Under the pieces are notes generated by a model that was not told the origin of the DNA, ran no database searches, and saw only the letters and a list, made by a program, of their open reading frames with translations. Position numbers and translations under genes: made by a program. Positions 9,600 through 18,259 of a DNA stretch of 49,690 nt are shown one piece after another. This stretch comes from Chara braunii (Eukaryota; Streptophyta; Charophyceae; Charales; Characeae): positions 849,176 through 898,865 of the forward strand of contig BFEA01000403.1 in assembly GCA_003427395.1 (NCBI GenBank). Direction: 5' to 3'. The stretch's first letter is position 1; the number at the start of each line of letters is the position of its first letter.

Positions 9600-10132
9600 A
9601 AATTAGACTACAACGATCGGTTAGGCAGGGGGATCCGATTGCCCCTTTCCTCATCATCATAATAATGGAAGCCTTTAGACCGTCAACCTTCACTGCAGCA
9701 AAAACCTCGAGAGAATTAGGATTATGGGCATACAAAGGGAAGTTATTCTGGTTTGCTCCCTATTTGTGGATGACTTAACAATAATGATGGAAGCGTCAAA
9801 TCGAAATATGGAGGAAATCCAAAGACTCATGGACCGTTTCTGCCCATTGTCAGATATGGTAGTCCAACTGGGGGCAGAAAACACTTGGTTGGTGGCTACA
9901 CCAGCAAGGGGGGAGACCGCCTGAAATACCTACTGTGACATGGGTGGCCTCCGACATAGCGATCTGGGTTCTTGGGGTTAGGATTACAGCACAGGGCCGC
10001 CCTGCGGAAAACGATGATTGGCTTACATCCCCTGCTATGGCTAGGCTGTCCCAATGGAACCACAAACACGCACCACTTTTCGGAAGGGCGATGGTGATAA
10101 ACATTGTGGAGTTGGCTACATTATGGTATAAA
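9600..10132 (+). pseudogene. LINE-D fragment: RT palm and thumb
   Basis: This plus-strand LINE RT piece starts abruptly at RSVRQGDPIAPFL (about 9615) and passes SLFVDDLT (about 9760; FVDD where the others have FADD). It then reads MDRFCPLSDMVV, VLGVRITAQGRPAENDDW and INIVELATLWYK, where a single N (10133) ends it. It needs one or two frame changes (near 9720 and 9925). It lies back-to-back with LINE-C at about 9600. Confidence 0.8.
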
Positions 10133-10133
10133 N
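10133..10133. other. Single-N assembly join
   Basis: One ambiguous base joins LINE-D to the left LTR of Ty3-1. The base after it (CCCGTGG...) is the same sequence that follows the 355-N gap at 21550. The outer LTR boundary is therefore not resolved. Confidence 0.9.
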
Positions 10134-10640
10134 CCCGTGGACGGCAGTAGAACCCCACTGGCCTCGCACTCTATGCACCGAATGCCAGCGCTTTGAGCGC
10201 TACGAATCTAAGGGTTTCCACTACCGCGTACGGAGTGAAGACGAACACAGAGAAAGAGCCACACGACTGCGACCCTCCACGTCGGACTCAGAACTGACTG
10301 GTGAACGACGTCGGAACTTAATACGAAGACGAGACACGCGAAGTGTGCCGAAGCCTTTCTGCTCTAAACGAAGGGCCGCAACACGGTGGGAAGTCCGACA
10401 ATAGTTTTTGGATTGAATTTGTCTTTCTCTCTCCTTTCGCGCCGAGCTCCCGCGCGCATTTTTGCGACGCGCAAAAAACGGTCGACTTACCTCATCGGAC
10501 CAACACGGGGGATTTCAGTTTCGTCTGTGTCCCCACACTCAATTTCCAAAAATCCTTGACACACCCCATCTTGCTGTTTTTCCGGGCCCCTTTTTCGCAC
10601 CTCTAGCACTCCGAACGAAAGACAACACATAGCATGAGGT
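10134..10640 (+). repeat. Ty3-1 5' LTR (left edge unresolved)
   Basis: About 507 bp, repeated at 21550-22056 with about 18 differences, nearly all transitions. Shared sequence ends at TGAGGT, immediately before the primer site. The outer (TG) end is not visible because an N precedes the copy. The right end does not show a canonical CA. Confidence 0.85.
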
Positions 10641-10653
10641 TGGTATCGGAGCC
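10641..10653 (+). other. Primer binding site, initiator Met tRNA type
   Basis: TGGTATCGGAGCC directly follows the 5' LTR. It differs by one base (G for A) from TGGTATCAGAGCC, the sequence complementary to the 3' end of plant initiator tRNA-Met used by many Ty3 and Ty1 elements. It would prime minus-strand cDNA synthesis. Confidence 0.8.
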
Positions 10654-10670
10654 GACACATGTCGGTTCTG

Positions 10671-10682
10671 ATGACAGTAAGT
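10671..10682 (+). promoter_or_regulatory. Candidate 5' splice donor in Ty3-1 leader
   Basis: ATGACA is followed by a perfect donor hexamer GTAAGT (10677-10682), between the primer site and gag. A possible acceptor with a long pyrimidine tract and TTCAG lies at 15054, 25 bases before the ATG of the PHD-integrase ORF. Position resembles the leader donor of retroviruses. Use is unproven. Confidence 0.4.
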
Positions 10683-10776
10683 CGAACTGGCGAGAGGTAG
10701 AAGAAGTCCCCCACCCGCTCGCCGAGATCGTCCAGTGACCAGATCTATATCTGGTACGGCTATATCGGCTATACCA

Positions 10777-11925
10777 ATGGTAGACGGTAATAGGGTGATC
10801 GTTAGCATTGCTGCCCGTTTCCCCTTCTTCCCTAACCATACCCACCCCGAAGCTTGGCTGGAAGCCGTTGAAGCTCAAGGTTATAACGCGGACGATCTTC
10901 CCCGCGTTCTTACCTTGCTACTCCGTAATACGTCGCATGACTGGTTTAGAAAACATACATGGGTAGATTGGAATACTTTCAAACAAGCATTCTTGGCTCG
11001 ATTCGATACGGTCAGTGAAGATGCCGCCTGGTACGTGCTCAAAACTCGGCCACAAGGACCAGGGGAATTGCTACCCGATTTCGTGGATAGATTTCAAACC
11101 ACGTTGGACAAATCTGGGCGAGACGAGAAGTCCGCTCGAGATTTGTTCATTGATCATCTACGAAGTCCGACGTTGAAAGGGAAGTTACAGAAAAAGGTCC
11201 CGCCGAAGACACACCAGCTATCTGATATCATCGCTAAAGCGTTGGAACTGGACCTGGCTGATACAAGAAAATATATAAGTCAGGGAAACGAAGATATTAC
11301 AAATACCATACAGGATGTAGCGGCTAAAAGACGATCATGGTTGCGGGCGCTTGAACGGTTTTATCCCCGCCCCGACCATGACCTTCCTGACAGGATCGCT
11401 TCCGATATCCCGCCTGTTTCTTCTTCCTCTCCCCCAACGAATCAACCGATAGCGGCAGTTAAGAGCAGAATCTCCCACGAACCTCCCTCACCGGCCGTAA
11501 CAAACCTACATCTTGCCCAAATGATCCATACGGCCACTGCTAAGCAATCTGAATGGATGAGCAACCTGGTTCAAATGCAGGCAGCTCACATGGATCGAAT
11601 GAAACAAATAATGAGCAGGTTAATTAAGCCCAACCCGGCCCCTGCTCGACCTGCCCCTACGTCATTTCCTCTCTTGCCTGCCTCGCCTGCACCTGGCTAT
11701 CCACCACAGTTCCCTCACCCGGCTAATCCAGCAGGAAAGATCGAGTGTTTTAACTGCAAACAGCCCGGACATTTTGCCCGGGACTGTCTGCAGCCAAAAC
11801 GGAATAAACCCCCGCCAGTTGCGGCCCCTATTGCTCTAAACCAAGGACGAATGGCCACATTGATGGACACGGCCCAAGGAGGAGAACTCGTGCATATGAG
11901 CAATCTTCCCTCTCAACGGCAATAG
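10777..11925 (+). CDS. gag: Ty3-1 Gag (capsid and nucleocapsid)
   Basis: A 382-residue protein from the first in-frame ATG (10777); the frame is open slightly further upstream to a GTG at 10735. Residues about 25-170 match the Ty3-type retrotransposon Gag domain pattern (WLEAVEAQGY, LLLRNTSHDWF, WNTFKQAFLARF, LPDFVDRFQ). A Pro/Ala-rich linker follows. Residues 324-337 are a CCHC zinc knuckle, CFNCKQPGHFARDC, which binds genomic RNA. The frame stops at TAG (11923-11925). The pol frame is the same register; a short coding-like stretch just after the stop reads in the -1 frame, so expression of pol could be by readthrough or frameshift, or the region is simply damaged. Confidence 0.88.
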   Translation: MVDGNRVIVSIAARFPFFPNHTHPEAWLEAVEAQGYNADDLPRVLTLLLRNTSHDWFRKHTWVDWNTFKQAFLARFDTVSEDAAWYVLKTRPQGPGELLPDFVDRFQTTLDKSGRDEKSARDLFIDHLRSPTLKGKLQKKVPPKTHQLSDIIAKALELDLADTRKYISQGNEDITNTIQDVAAKRRSWLRALERFYPRPDHDLPDRIASDIPPVSSSSPPTNQPIAAVKSRISHEPPSPAVTNLHLAQMIHTATAKQSEWMSNLVQMQAAHMDRMKQIMSRLIKPNPAPARPAPTSFPLLPASPAPGYPPQFPHPANPAGKIECFNCKQPGHFARDCLQPKRNKPPPVAAPIALNQGRMATLMDTAQGGELVHMSNLPSQRQ

Positions 11926-13080
11926 CGTCAACATCGGGATCTTCTTCCTCTGAAGCTGCTGACGTGGTCGATCCACTCGAGTATCTTCACCTAGCGGGCA
12001 TGATCGGGGCGATCCGATTGACCCCCTGATGATCTTGAATGGGTCGATCGCGATTCTAATCCCGGTCCACAGTTTAGGACGGGCGAAATCGATGAGTTAC
12101 GAGCGCTCAAGCAGCTAGATATCTGTGTTCCGATTCCGGTGGGACACTTGCTCACCATATCTGAAGCTGCAAACGACAAACTGTTACAACAATGTCAGAA
12201 GAATCAAAAGCGCTTCACGTACCAGCGCGTACAGTGAATGTTAAAAACGAAGGAGGAGGAAAAAGAGGATGTTGCGCCGCCAGAACCTGAAACGGGCGAA
12301 CCCGAAGCAGCACGAGTAGCTGCGATCTCGTTAGTAGAGAAGGATCATTTCGTACGGGCTTGACCAGTATTATGGAAAAGTGCTGAGTGCGATTGTGAAG
12401 TTTGGGGCAAGCCATTTAACGCCCTTATCGATACTGGATCTTCCGCAGTAGCCATATCCTTAGACACAGTAAGAAAGACAGGACGACTCGGATCCATTCT
12501 TCCTCAATCTGGCAAAGAGAATTATGACTCTGCCGACGAGGAAGCAATGAACATTGTAGATATCATTGAGAACGTGGCTGTGAAGGTCGGACGAGTACAC
12601 GTCCTTGTTAACGCACTAGTGCTAGATGTGCGCTCCTATTCTGTGTTGTTAGGATTACCTTGCGCAATGGCGGTAGGTGCTTGTCTGCATTTCGACTCCA
12701 AACAACTGGTGATCACACAAACTGGGGGAAAGCCTCAGACTGTCCCTTTGCGGATCTCCACCCGGACCGTAAAATGAAATTCTAACTCGGCCCAAATAAG
12801 GATGATTCAAGGCATCGATCCTGAGGAACCTTCTTCCTCGGACCTCAGTAGCGGAATCGGGGAACAGGTGTACGCAGAGGAAATGCCTAGTGAGGAGGAA
12901 TGAAAGAATCTGGTCGAACTTTTCGAACACGAAATCCCCGAAGAATTCCGAGCGCGCCCCAGAACCGCTCGCAGCTTCCACATAGATTCGGAAGACAGCG
13001 CGTTCGCGCCCCTGGAAACCCAGATCAGTCCTTCATCCCTCCTCGGGGAACCCATCCTGCAAGTATCTGACCTGGCAAAT
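11926..13080 (+). pseudogene. pol: Ty3-1 protease region of pol
   Basis: In the gag frame this region is open from about 12035 apart from TGA codons at 12235, 12361, 12775 and 12901. The aspartic protease active site is ALIDTGSSAVAIS (DTG at 12430-12438), followed about 85 residues later by VLLGLPCAMAVG, the second flap/ILG-type motif of retropepsins. The protease cuts Gag-Pol. The 100 bases after gag read coding-like in the -1 frame (SSSSEAADVVDPLEY), so one frameshift is likely there. There are no TAA or TAG stops in the 12035-13080 stretch. Confidence 0.8.
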
Positions 13081-13083
13081 GAT

Positions 13084-14430
13084 TTGGAACCCCCTCGCAC
13101 CTTGTACGAGGGAGCGCTTTTCCTACAATCACGCTACCAACAAACAGAACTGTATTTGGATGTTTCCGTTTTCCCACCAAGATCGTTACTAACGATGGGA
13201 GCGACCATCGCTTTGATTAAACAGGAAGTCGAAGCACCGATAGATGACGTGCCTGATCTAATGCAGGAGATGACGGATCTAACAGGACTGACTGTGGAAC
13301 AGACTTTGACCGGTTCAGAAACTGATGCCGAAGCCAAGGAAACCGAAATGATCAGCCCTGCTGAATCGCAGATGATTGCGACTGTCTTCTCTGTTCGCAC
13401 CAGTGTCCATAAGGGACGAGAAAGACCGGCTGATTGGGTCGACATATCTCTTCAGATCCCTGGACGGCCGACAATCTCCCTCCCAAACCACGTCCCTACC
13501 GAACTTCAAAAGTCACTAATTAGCGTTTTGAATGGCTATGTGGAAGTATTGAGTGCGCGCGATAATGATATTGGCTTAACAAATGTGATTGAGCATGCCA
13601 TTCTCACGGGAGATCATCCACCCATTAACTGCGTTCCCTATAGGTACTCACAAGCTCAAAGAGCGGCCGCTTTTCAGCGGATTAAAGAATTTGAAGCTAA
13701 TGGATGGATCGAACCCGCTATAGGACCGTGGTCTTTTCCCATAGTGATTGTACCTAAAAAGGCCGGAGGAATTCGCATTTGCATCGATTATCGGAAGTTG
13801 AATGATATCACGATAAAGGATGTGTACCCTCTCCCCCGGATTGATGAGTTGTTGGATGCATTTGGGAGTGCTCGATTTTTCAACAAGTTTGATGTTCACC
13901 ATGGGTTCCATCATCTTCTTGTTCGAGAAGAAGATCGCCCGAAGACTGCGTTCGTACTTTTTGAAGGTACATGGCAGTGAATTCGATGTTTGATGGGCAT
14001 CTGCAATGCTCCCGCAACTTTCCAGCGAGCCATGAACATGGCCTTTCATAACTTTGTGCGGAAGACTCGCCTGGCACAAAGTATCATTAACTACTGCGTG
14101 ATTGTGTACATGGATGACATTTTGGTGTACTCGAGTTCCTACGAAGGTCACGTGCAACACATCGAATGGGCGTTGCATGCGTTACGAGATGCTGGTTTCA
14201 AGGTGGCGTTTGAGAAGTGTCAGTTTTTCCTTACCACCATTTCCTTCCTGGGACACGTGGTAACAGACCAGGGACTTAAACCGGAGTCGCAGAAGGTGGC
14301 AGTTGTCAGAGATGCGCTGGTGCCTACGACTATTACGCAAGTTCGCGCCTTTCTGGGCCTGGCCTCGTACTATCGAAGGTTTATCAAGGGCTTCGCGGTG
14401 ATTGCGGGACCCCTCACGAATCTGCTGTGA
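13084..14430 (+). pseudogene. pol: Ty3-1 reverse transcriptase
   Basis: RT domain in two open blocks separated by TGA at 13978-13980, same frame. Motifs in order are VPKKAGGIRICIDYRKLN, YPLPRIDELLDAFG, FNKFDVHHGFHHL (first catalytic Asp in KFD), PKTAFVLFEGTWQ, stop, IRCLMGICNAPATFQRAMN, VYMDDILVYS (catalytic YMDD, 14107-14118), FLGHVVTDQGL and RAFLGLASYYRRFIKGFA. The TGA falls where related RTs have a conserved Trp (the EW of G.FEW.VMPFG). A second TGA ends the block at 14428, before KDQPLIWTP. All catalytic Asp residues are present. Confidence 0.88.
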
Positions 14431-14442
14431 AAGGATCAACCG

Positions 14443-15009
14443 TTGATCTGGACGCCGGAGTGTGATCGAGCATTTTCGGAGCTCAAGGCCGCTCTCATTT
14501 CGACTTCGGTCCTTATAAGGCCGGATCCCGAAAAGCCTTTTGTTCTCATTACTGACTGGCTGTCGGAGGCAATTTCGGCGATCCTGGCCCAGGTGGGACC
14601 AAGCGGACTCGAATGCGTGGTGGAGTACGCGTCTAAATCGGTGCCCGCCTGCAAACGCAACTACGCCGCTCCGACGGGAGAATGCTACGCGACTCTTTGG
14701 GGAATCAGTCACTTCCGAGCTTACTTGTACGGGTGGAAGTTCACCTTGGTAACCGATCATGAGCCTCTGCTAGCCCTGAAGAAATCTAAGGATTACTCGG
14801 GCATGATCGGGCGATGGGCAACGGTGCTGCAGAGCATGGACTTTGACATTCGTCACTGGAAACACGAAAGGCACGGGAATGCGGACGGATTGACAAGACT
14901 GCACCGACCTGAGAAGGTTCCGAAGAATGAGGAGGTGATTCCGTGGAACAAACCGAAGAAGGAGAACGGGTCTCGGTACGGCCAAGTGGAAATCCTGTCA
15001 AAGGAGTAA
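14443..15009 (+). CDS. pol: Ty3-1 RNase H
   Basis: The continuation of the RT frame after the TGA at 14428. It contains LIWTPECDRAFSELKAAL (tether), a Ty3-type RNase H start, FVLITDWLSEAISAILAQ (first catalytic Asp in ITD), CYATLWGISHFRAYLYG (catalytic Glu position), FTLVTDHEPLLAL (third Asp) and ending RHGNADGLTRL, the usual NxxADxLSR signature. It degrades the RNA strand of the RNA-DNA hybrid. The frame ends at TAA (15007-15009), which is unusual because integrase normally continues in the same polyprotein. Confidence 0.85.
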   Translation: MIWTPECDRAFSELKAALISTSVLIRPDPEKPFVLITDWLSEAISAILAQVGPSGLECVVEYASKSVPACKRNYAAPTGECYATLWGISHFRAYLYGWKFTLVTDHEPLLALKKSKDYSGMIGRWATVLQSMDFDIRHWKHERHGNADGLTRLHRPEKVPKNEEVIPWNKPKKENGSRYGQVEILSKE

Positions 15010-15078
15010 GTGACACGGGGTCCATTTCTTTGTTTTGCCCCTCCTACAATTCAGTCTCATTTCTCCCTCCCTACCATC

Positions 15079-16638
15079 ATGACTACCCCCTCTTCTCCTA
15101 CTAATTCTGCCCCTCTCACCTCCTCCTCTTTCTTTGCCACCCTCCCTGATAAATTCTGTTATTTTTGCACGTGTATTGCACGGGTTTATGGGGTTGACTG
15201 TCATCCTTTTGAAACCGGGTTTGTCGATTGGGTAGAATGTGCCACGTGTGTCAATCGTGCACATGGGGTCTGCGTTCGCTATCGGACGAGTAGCAAGGAG
15301 TGGAGGTGCCCCCTGTGTAGAACGGCCAAACTTCCCACAGAGGTTCGATTCGAGGCCGCTCGAACGGACGGACCTGAATATGACGAGAAATATCGTCGAG
15401 CGGAGGTTTGGATGGATAAAATTTTATTAGCTAAATTAGCGGGATTATCATTGGGTCACCTCACCAAACACGACAGACATAGGGCTACCGAGAGATCCCG
15501 GGACTATCGATGGATCAACGGTCATTTGGAGAAGCGCAAAACTGACGGATTGGGTTCGTGGTTGACGGTTCCTCATCCATTTCAGAGATATGATTGGACC
15601 AGATCCGCTCACGAAGAGCAGGCCGCTCATTTCGCGATACGTGTCACGGAGGCAACTATAAACCAGAACCGATGGTTCTGGTCCAATATACGAGATGATA
15701 TCAGATACGTTGTCGCCAACTGTCTGGTCTGTGCCGCTGATCGCGGCCCAATACGGGGACCGAACATAATAGTACCAACGGAAGTAGAACGCCCTTTCCA
15801 GCGAGTCAGTATGGACACGACAGATATTGACGTGCCACCTGGCCCAAACCGCTGTGAATATTTTATCCTTCTAGAGGTCTACCCCTGCAAGACCCACAAG
15901 GCCGAAGAAATAGCCACGTACATCGATCAGTTCCTCTATACCCATCTAGATACGGAAGAAATTCTGACCGACAATGGGTCCAAATTCAAAGGCGAAGTAG
16001 AGGAACTGCTCGCGCGAAGGGGCATCACGCTCCGACATACGGCGCCCCACGTGTCTCAGTCGAACGGGTTGGCCGAAAATGCCAACCGTATGATTAAAAC
16101 CGCCCTTCGCAGGAATTTAGCGGTACATGACACGCGTCTGTGGCCCGAGATCGTGTATCAGATCATCGGAATTCACCAGGCCACCCCTAATGAGTCCACG
16201 GGGTTCACCCCCTTTCAGCTTCACACTAATAGCCTCCCCCGTGTCGACTACCGGGGTAACCCGGAAATTGCCGAGGCAGGGGGTAGAGACACGCGTGCCG
16301 CCCTCAAGGCCAAGGCCAAAAGGTATACCGATTTAATGGAATGGGCCGTACAAAAGCTAGCCCGAAAAAGACAGAGAATGACCGATCTGGCCCACGGTAG
16401 GCAGGTCCGTAGCTATGAGGCTCGAAATGGAAATGCTGGGCCCCAACATCAATATAAATTAGGGGACCTAGTGCAGGTACGTAAATGTGCACGCGACCGG
16501 AAACTCGCTCCCAAGTTTTCTGGTTGTTTTCGCGTTGTCGAGCTCGGACCCAACGGTGCCAACACGGTGCGCATCGCGCCCGAGGCTAGTGCCAGCCATA
16601 GCTCTGTCCCCATCGTCCGACATACCTCCTACCTCTGA
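15079..16638 (+). CDS. Ty3-1 integrase with N-terminal PHD-type finger
   Basis: 519 residues from an ATG 69 bases after the RNase H stop, same frame. Residues 27-80 form a C4HC3 PHD pattern: C27, C30, C54, C57, H62, C65, C77, C80, with the usual Trp at 75. The integrase zinc motif follows (H178, H184, C215, C218), then the catalytic core with D246 (MDTTD), D298 (LTDNGS) and E333 (NGLAEN). A C-terminal GPY/F-like stretch (KLAPKFSGCFRVVELGPN) comes last. It would insert the cDNA; a PHD finger could guide targeting through histone marks (inference). The ORF ends at TGA 16636; if that codon were sense, the frame would run a further 40 Ser/Pro/Asp-rich codons to a TGA overlapping the next ATG. Confidence 0.85.
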   Translation: MTTPSSPTNSAPLTSSSFFATLPDKFCYFCTCIARVYGVDCHPFETGFVDWVECATCVNRAHGVCVRYRTSSKEWRCPLCRTAKLPTEVRFEAARTDGPEYDEKYRRAEVWMDKILLAKLAGLSLGHLTKHDRHRATERSRDYRWINGHLEKRKTDGLGSWLTVPHPFQRYDWTRSAHEEQAAHFAIRVTEATINQNRWFWSNIRDDIRYVVANCLVCAADRGPIRGPNIIVPTEVERPFQRVSMDTTDIDVPPGPNRCEYFILLEVYPCKTHKAEEIATYIDQFLYTHLDTEEILTDNGSKFKGEVEELLARRGITLRHTAPHVSQSNGLAENANRMIKTALRRNLAVHDTRLWPEIVYQIIGIHQATPNESTGFTPFQLHTNSLPRVDYRGNPEIAEAGGRDTRAALKAKAKRYTDLMEWAVQKLARKRQRMTDLAHGRQVRSYEARNGNAGPQHQYKLGDLVQVRKCARDRKLAPKFSGCFRVVELGPNGANTVRIAPEASASHSSVPIVRHTSYL

Positions 16639-16757
16639 CCTTTCCCTGCCTCTGATCTCCCCCCTTCTTCCTCCTCCGAGGGCGAGGGGAACGACGACGA
16701 TCTAACTCTCTCTCCACTCTCTCCCTCCTGCCCCTCGTCTTCCTCCCCTTCCTCGCC

Positions 16758-17240
16758 ATGAGTTTCATCACGGAGCGGGCTCTCGATGATCAACTGTTGC
16801 AGCCACGTAGTCGCATCTCGAAAATTCGGCAAGTTCGTCATCCACGGCTTAGTACGGATCTTCAGCGTCTGGCGCAATTCTTCTGCGACGTGGGTGTGTG
16901 TGCGGCCGCCTCGTTTCGGATCGAAGGGAGTCAGCACGCCATAGTATTGGCGGAGGTGGTAACGGTACATCGGCGAGCGGCTCCGGGAACGAGCCACGTC
17001 ACCACGGTCGTGGCCTTCAGCGGCGACATCAGTATGGTCAACCCGCTGTGGCATACCGCGATCCTGACCTCGCTGCGAGAGTGGACGGAGCAAGTGTCCA
17101 ACGTGTGGCAGCACGGTCTTGCCCGACTAGGGCACAATCTCATCCCGACCTTTGCGCTTGATCTTGACGGGGTCCGCCTCTCTCCGCGCGAGCCAGCGGT
17201 TACGATCCCCACCTTCGTTGCTTTCCCACGCCCCCGATGA
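16758..17240 (+). CDS. Ty3-1 accessory ORF A, unknown function
   Basis: 160 residues, start ATG 16758 in the context CGCCATGAG, preceded by about 100 bases of pyrimidine-rich sequence. I do not recognise the protein. It begins MSFITERALDDQLLQ, has a mixed alpha/beta-looking middle (FFCDVGVCAAASF, HVTTVVAFSGD, TAILTSLREW) and ends PTFVAFPRPR. No signal peptide, zinc pattern or membrane segment stands out. Its start overlaps a TGA of the upstream integrase register (ATGA at 16758-16761) and its stop overlaps the start of ORF B (ATGA at 17237-17240). It lies inside Ty3-1 between integrase and 3' LTR. GC-rich composition lowers stop frequency, so some doubt remains. Confidence 0.6.
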   Translation: MSFITERALDDQLLQPRSRISKIRQVRHPRLSTDLQRLAQFFCDVGVCAAASFRIEGSQHAIVLAEVVTVHRRAAPGTSHVTTVVAFSGDISMVNPLWHTAILTSLREWTEQVSNVWQHGLARLGHNLIPTFALDLDGVRLSPREPAVTIPTFVAFPRPR

Positions 17241-18259
17241 ACCGCGCCGCCCCCCTCACTCCTCTCTCCATCTTCGGTCTCCCCTCTCTCTTCCCTACCT
17301 TCTGGCAGTCCGATCTTCATCCTCATCTTTCCCTTACAATCGAACCTCTTTCCGTCCCGCTTCTCAATCCCGGGCATTGGCGACTTTGGCGCGAGACCTT
17401 TGTCGAACTGTCTATGTGTTTGGCTCAAGTGCAGGTGGCAAGGATACAGACCGACGAGCATCCTGCGTGTCTCGAGAACGTGGAGCTGCTGATCATACAA
17501 GCGTGGAAGACCAACGTGGAGGGCGATCTTCTGGGCTTTCTTTTTGGATCAGTACGACCGGGCCACCGCCAGTTGATTGCGCAGGAGCTCATCGCGCCGA
17601 TCGTACAATTGGCGGACGATCTCTCGTTAGACATCGTTTCGCAAAGTGACGACAGTCCCGCCCCGCACGTCCTTGCACGGTCATTGGATCCGTACCTTCA
17701 GTGGAGCACGTGCTTGGAGGAGCCTGGGGACGAAGATACGCTACCATCGCGGCAGGAATATCTAAAGTCGTACGGCCTCATCAATCATGCTTTCTATCCA
17801 AAGGCGGAGGAGGTGGTGATTGACGACGGCGAAGAAGACGGCGACGATGAAACGTCAGAAGAGGGAAGCTATAGCGAGTACAGCGAGGGCGAGCCGAGCG
17901 AAGAAGAAGAGGAGGAAGAAACAGGATCTGAGTGGGAGGCCTTGCCGAAGGAAGCAACGCGTACTGGCACGGAAGCGGACGATCCTGAGGTGGCACGACG
18001 ACGGGAAGAGATTGCCGCCGGGAAACACGAGTTGGAATTGGCCAGCGGAGCCAGCCTGAACATCGGTGACGATCCGACCAAGGATCCCGAGCCCCCAAAG
18101 CCTGAAGATGGCGACCCAGTAGCCGCCACCTCAAGCACCTCGCGGCGGAGACGAAGTCGATCCCCCTCCCCCTCCACCCCAACCCGTCCCCCAGTTCGTC
18201 CACGTACCGATGCGGGCGATAGGCCTTCGCCCTCGGACGGTATCCCGCCCCCCCCTTGA
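17237..18259 (+). CDS. Ty3-1 accessory ORF B, acidic protein of unknown function
   Basis: 340 residues. Residues 1-200 look globular (LNPGHWRLWRETFVELSM, ENVELLIIQAWKTNVEG, YLKSYGLINHAFYPKAEE). Residues about 195-240 are strongly acidic (runs of Asp, Glu, Ser). The C-terminal 60 residues are Ser/Pro/Arg-rich with RRRRSRSPSPS. The layout of globular head, acidic linker and basic SR-like tail recalls nucleic-acid-binding or nuclear proteins, but no domain is recognised. The ATG overlaps the ORF A stop in ATGA. I consider it real because of its length and non-random segmental composition. Confidence 0.6.
   Translation: MNRAAPLTPLSIFGLPSLFPTFWQSDLHPHLSLTIEPLSVPLLNPGHWRLWRETFVELSMCLAQVQVARIQTDEHPACLENVELLIIQAWKTNVEGDLLGFLFGSVRPGHRQLIAQELIAPIVQLADDLSLDIVSQSDDSPAPHVLARSLDPYLQWSTCLEEPGDEDTLPSRQEYLKSYGLINHAFYPKAEEVVIDDGEEDGDDETSEEGSYSEYSEGEPSEEEEEEETGSEWEALPKEATRTGTEADDPEVARRREEIAAGKHELELASGASLNIGDDPTKDPEPPKPEDGDPVAATSSTSRRRRSRSPSPSTPTRPPVRPRTDAGDRPSPSDGIPPPP

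Larger units (their letters stand above)
5986..9600 (-). mobile_element. LINE-C: best preserved L1-type LINE (5'-truncated)
   Basis: This minus-strand LINE ORF2 runs from the pre-RT linker (about 9596) through RT, thumb and post-RT block to the zf-RVT C terminus, ending at 5986. It is broken by only a few frameshifts (near 8590, 8250 and 7200-7467). The endonuclease and ORF1 are absent: the element stops at about 9600, where an oppositely oriented LINE fragment begins. The 7195-7467 interval reads in another minus frame and matches LINE-E 31290-31500 (PLFGN..., APWKGC...). Long open frames suggest a younger copy than LINE-A. Confidence 0.88.

Noticed and set aside
13134-14178. Minus-strand frames opposite the Ty3-1 RT
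   Set aside because: Shadows of the RT coding strand; the plus strand carries all RT motifs.
12235-14430. Nuclear code change with TGA meaning Trp
   Set aside because: TGG is also used throughout, ORF B, the Helitron and other frames plausibly end at TGA, and LINE-E has TAG as well as TGA at Trp sites. General decay explains most cases; kept only as a question in the findings.
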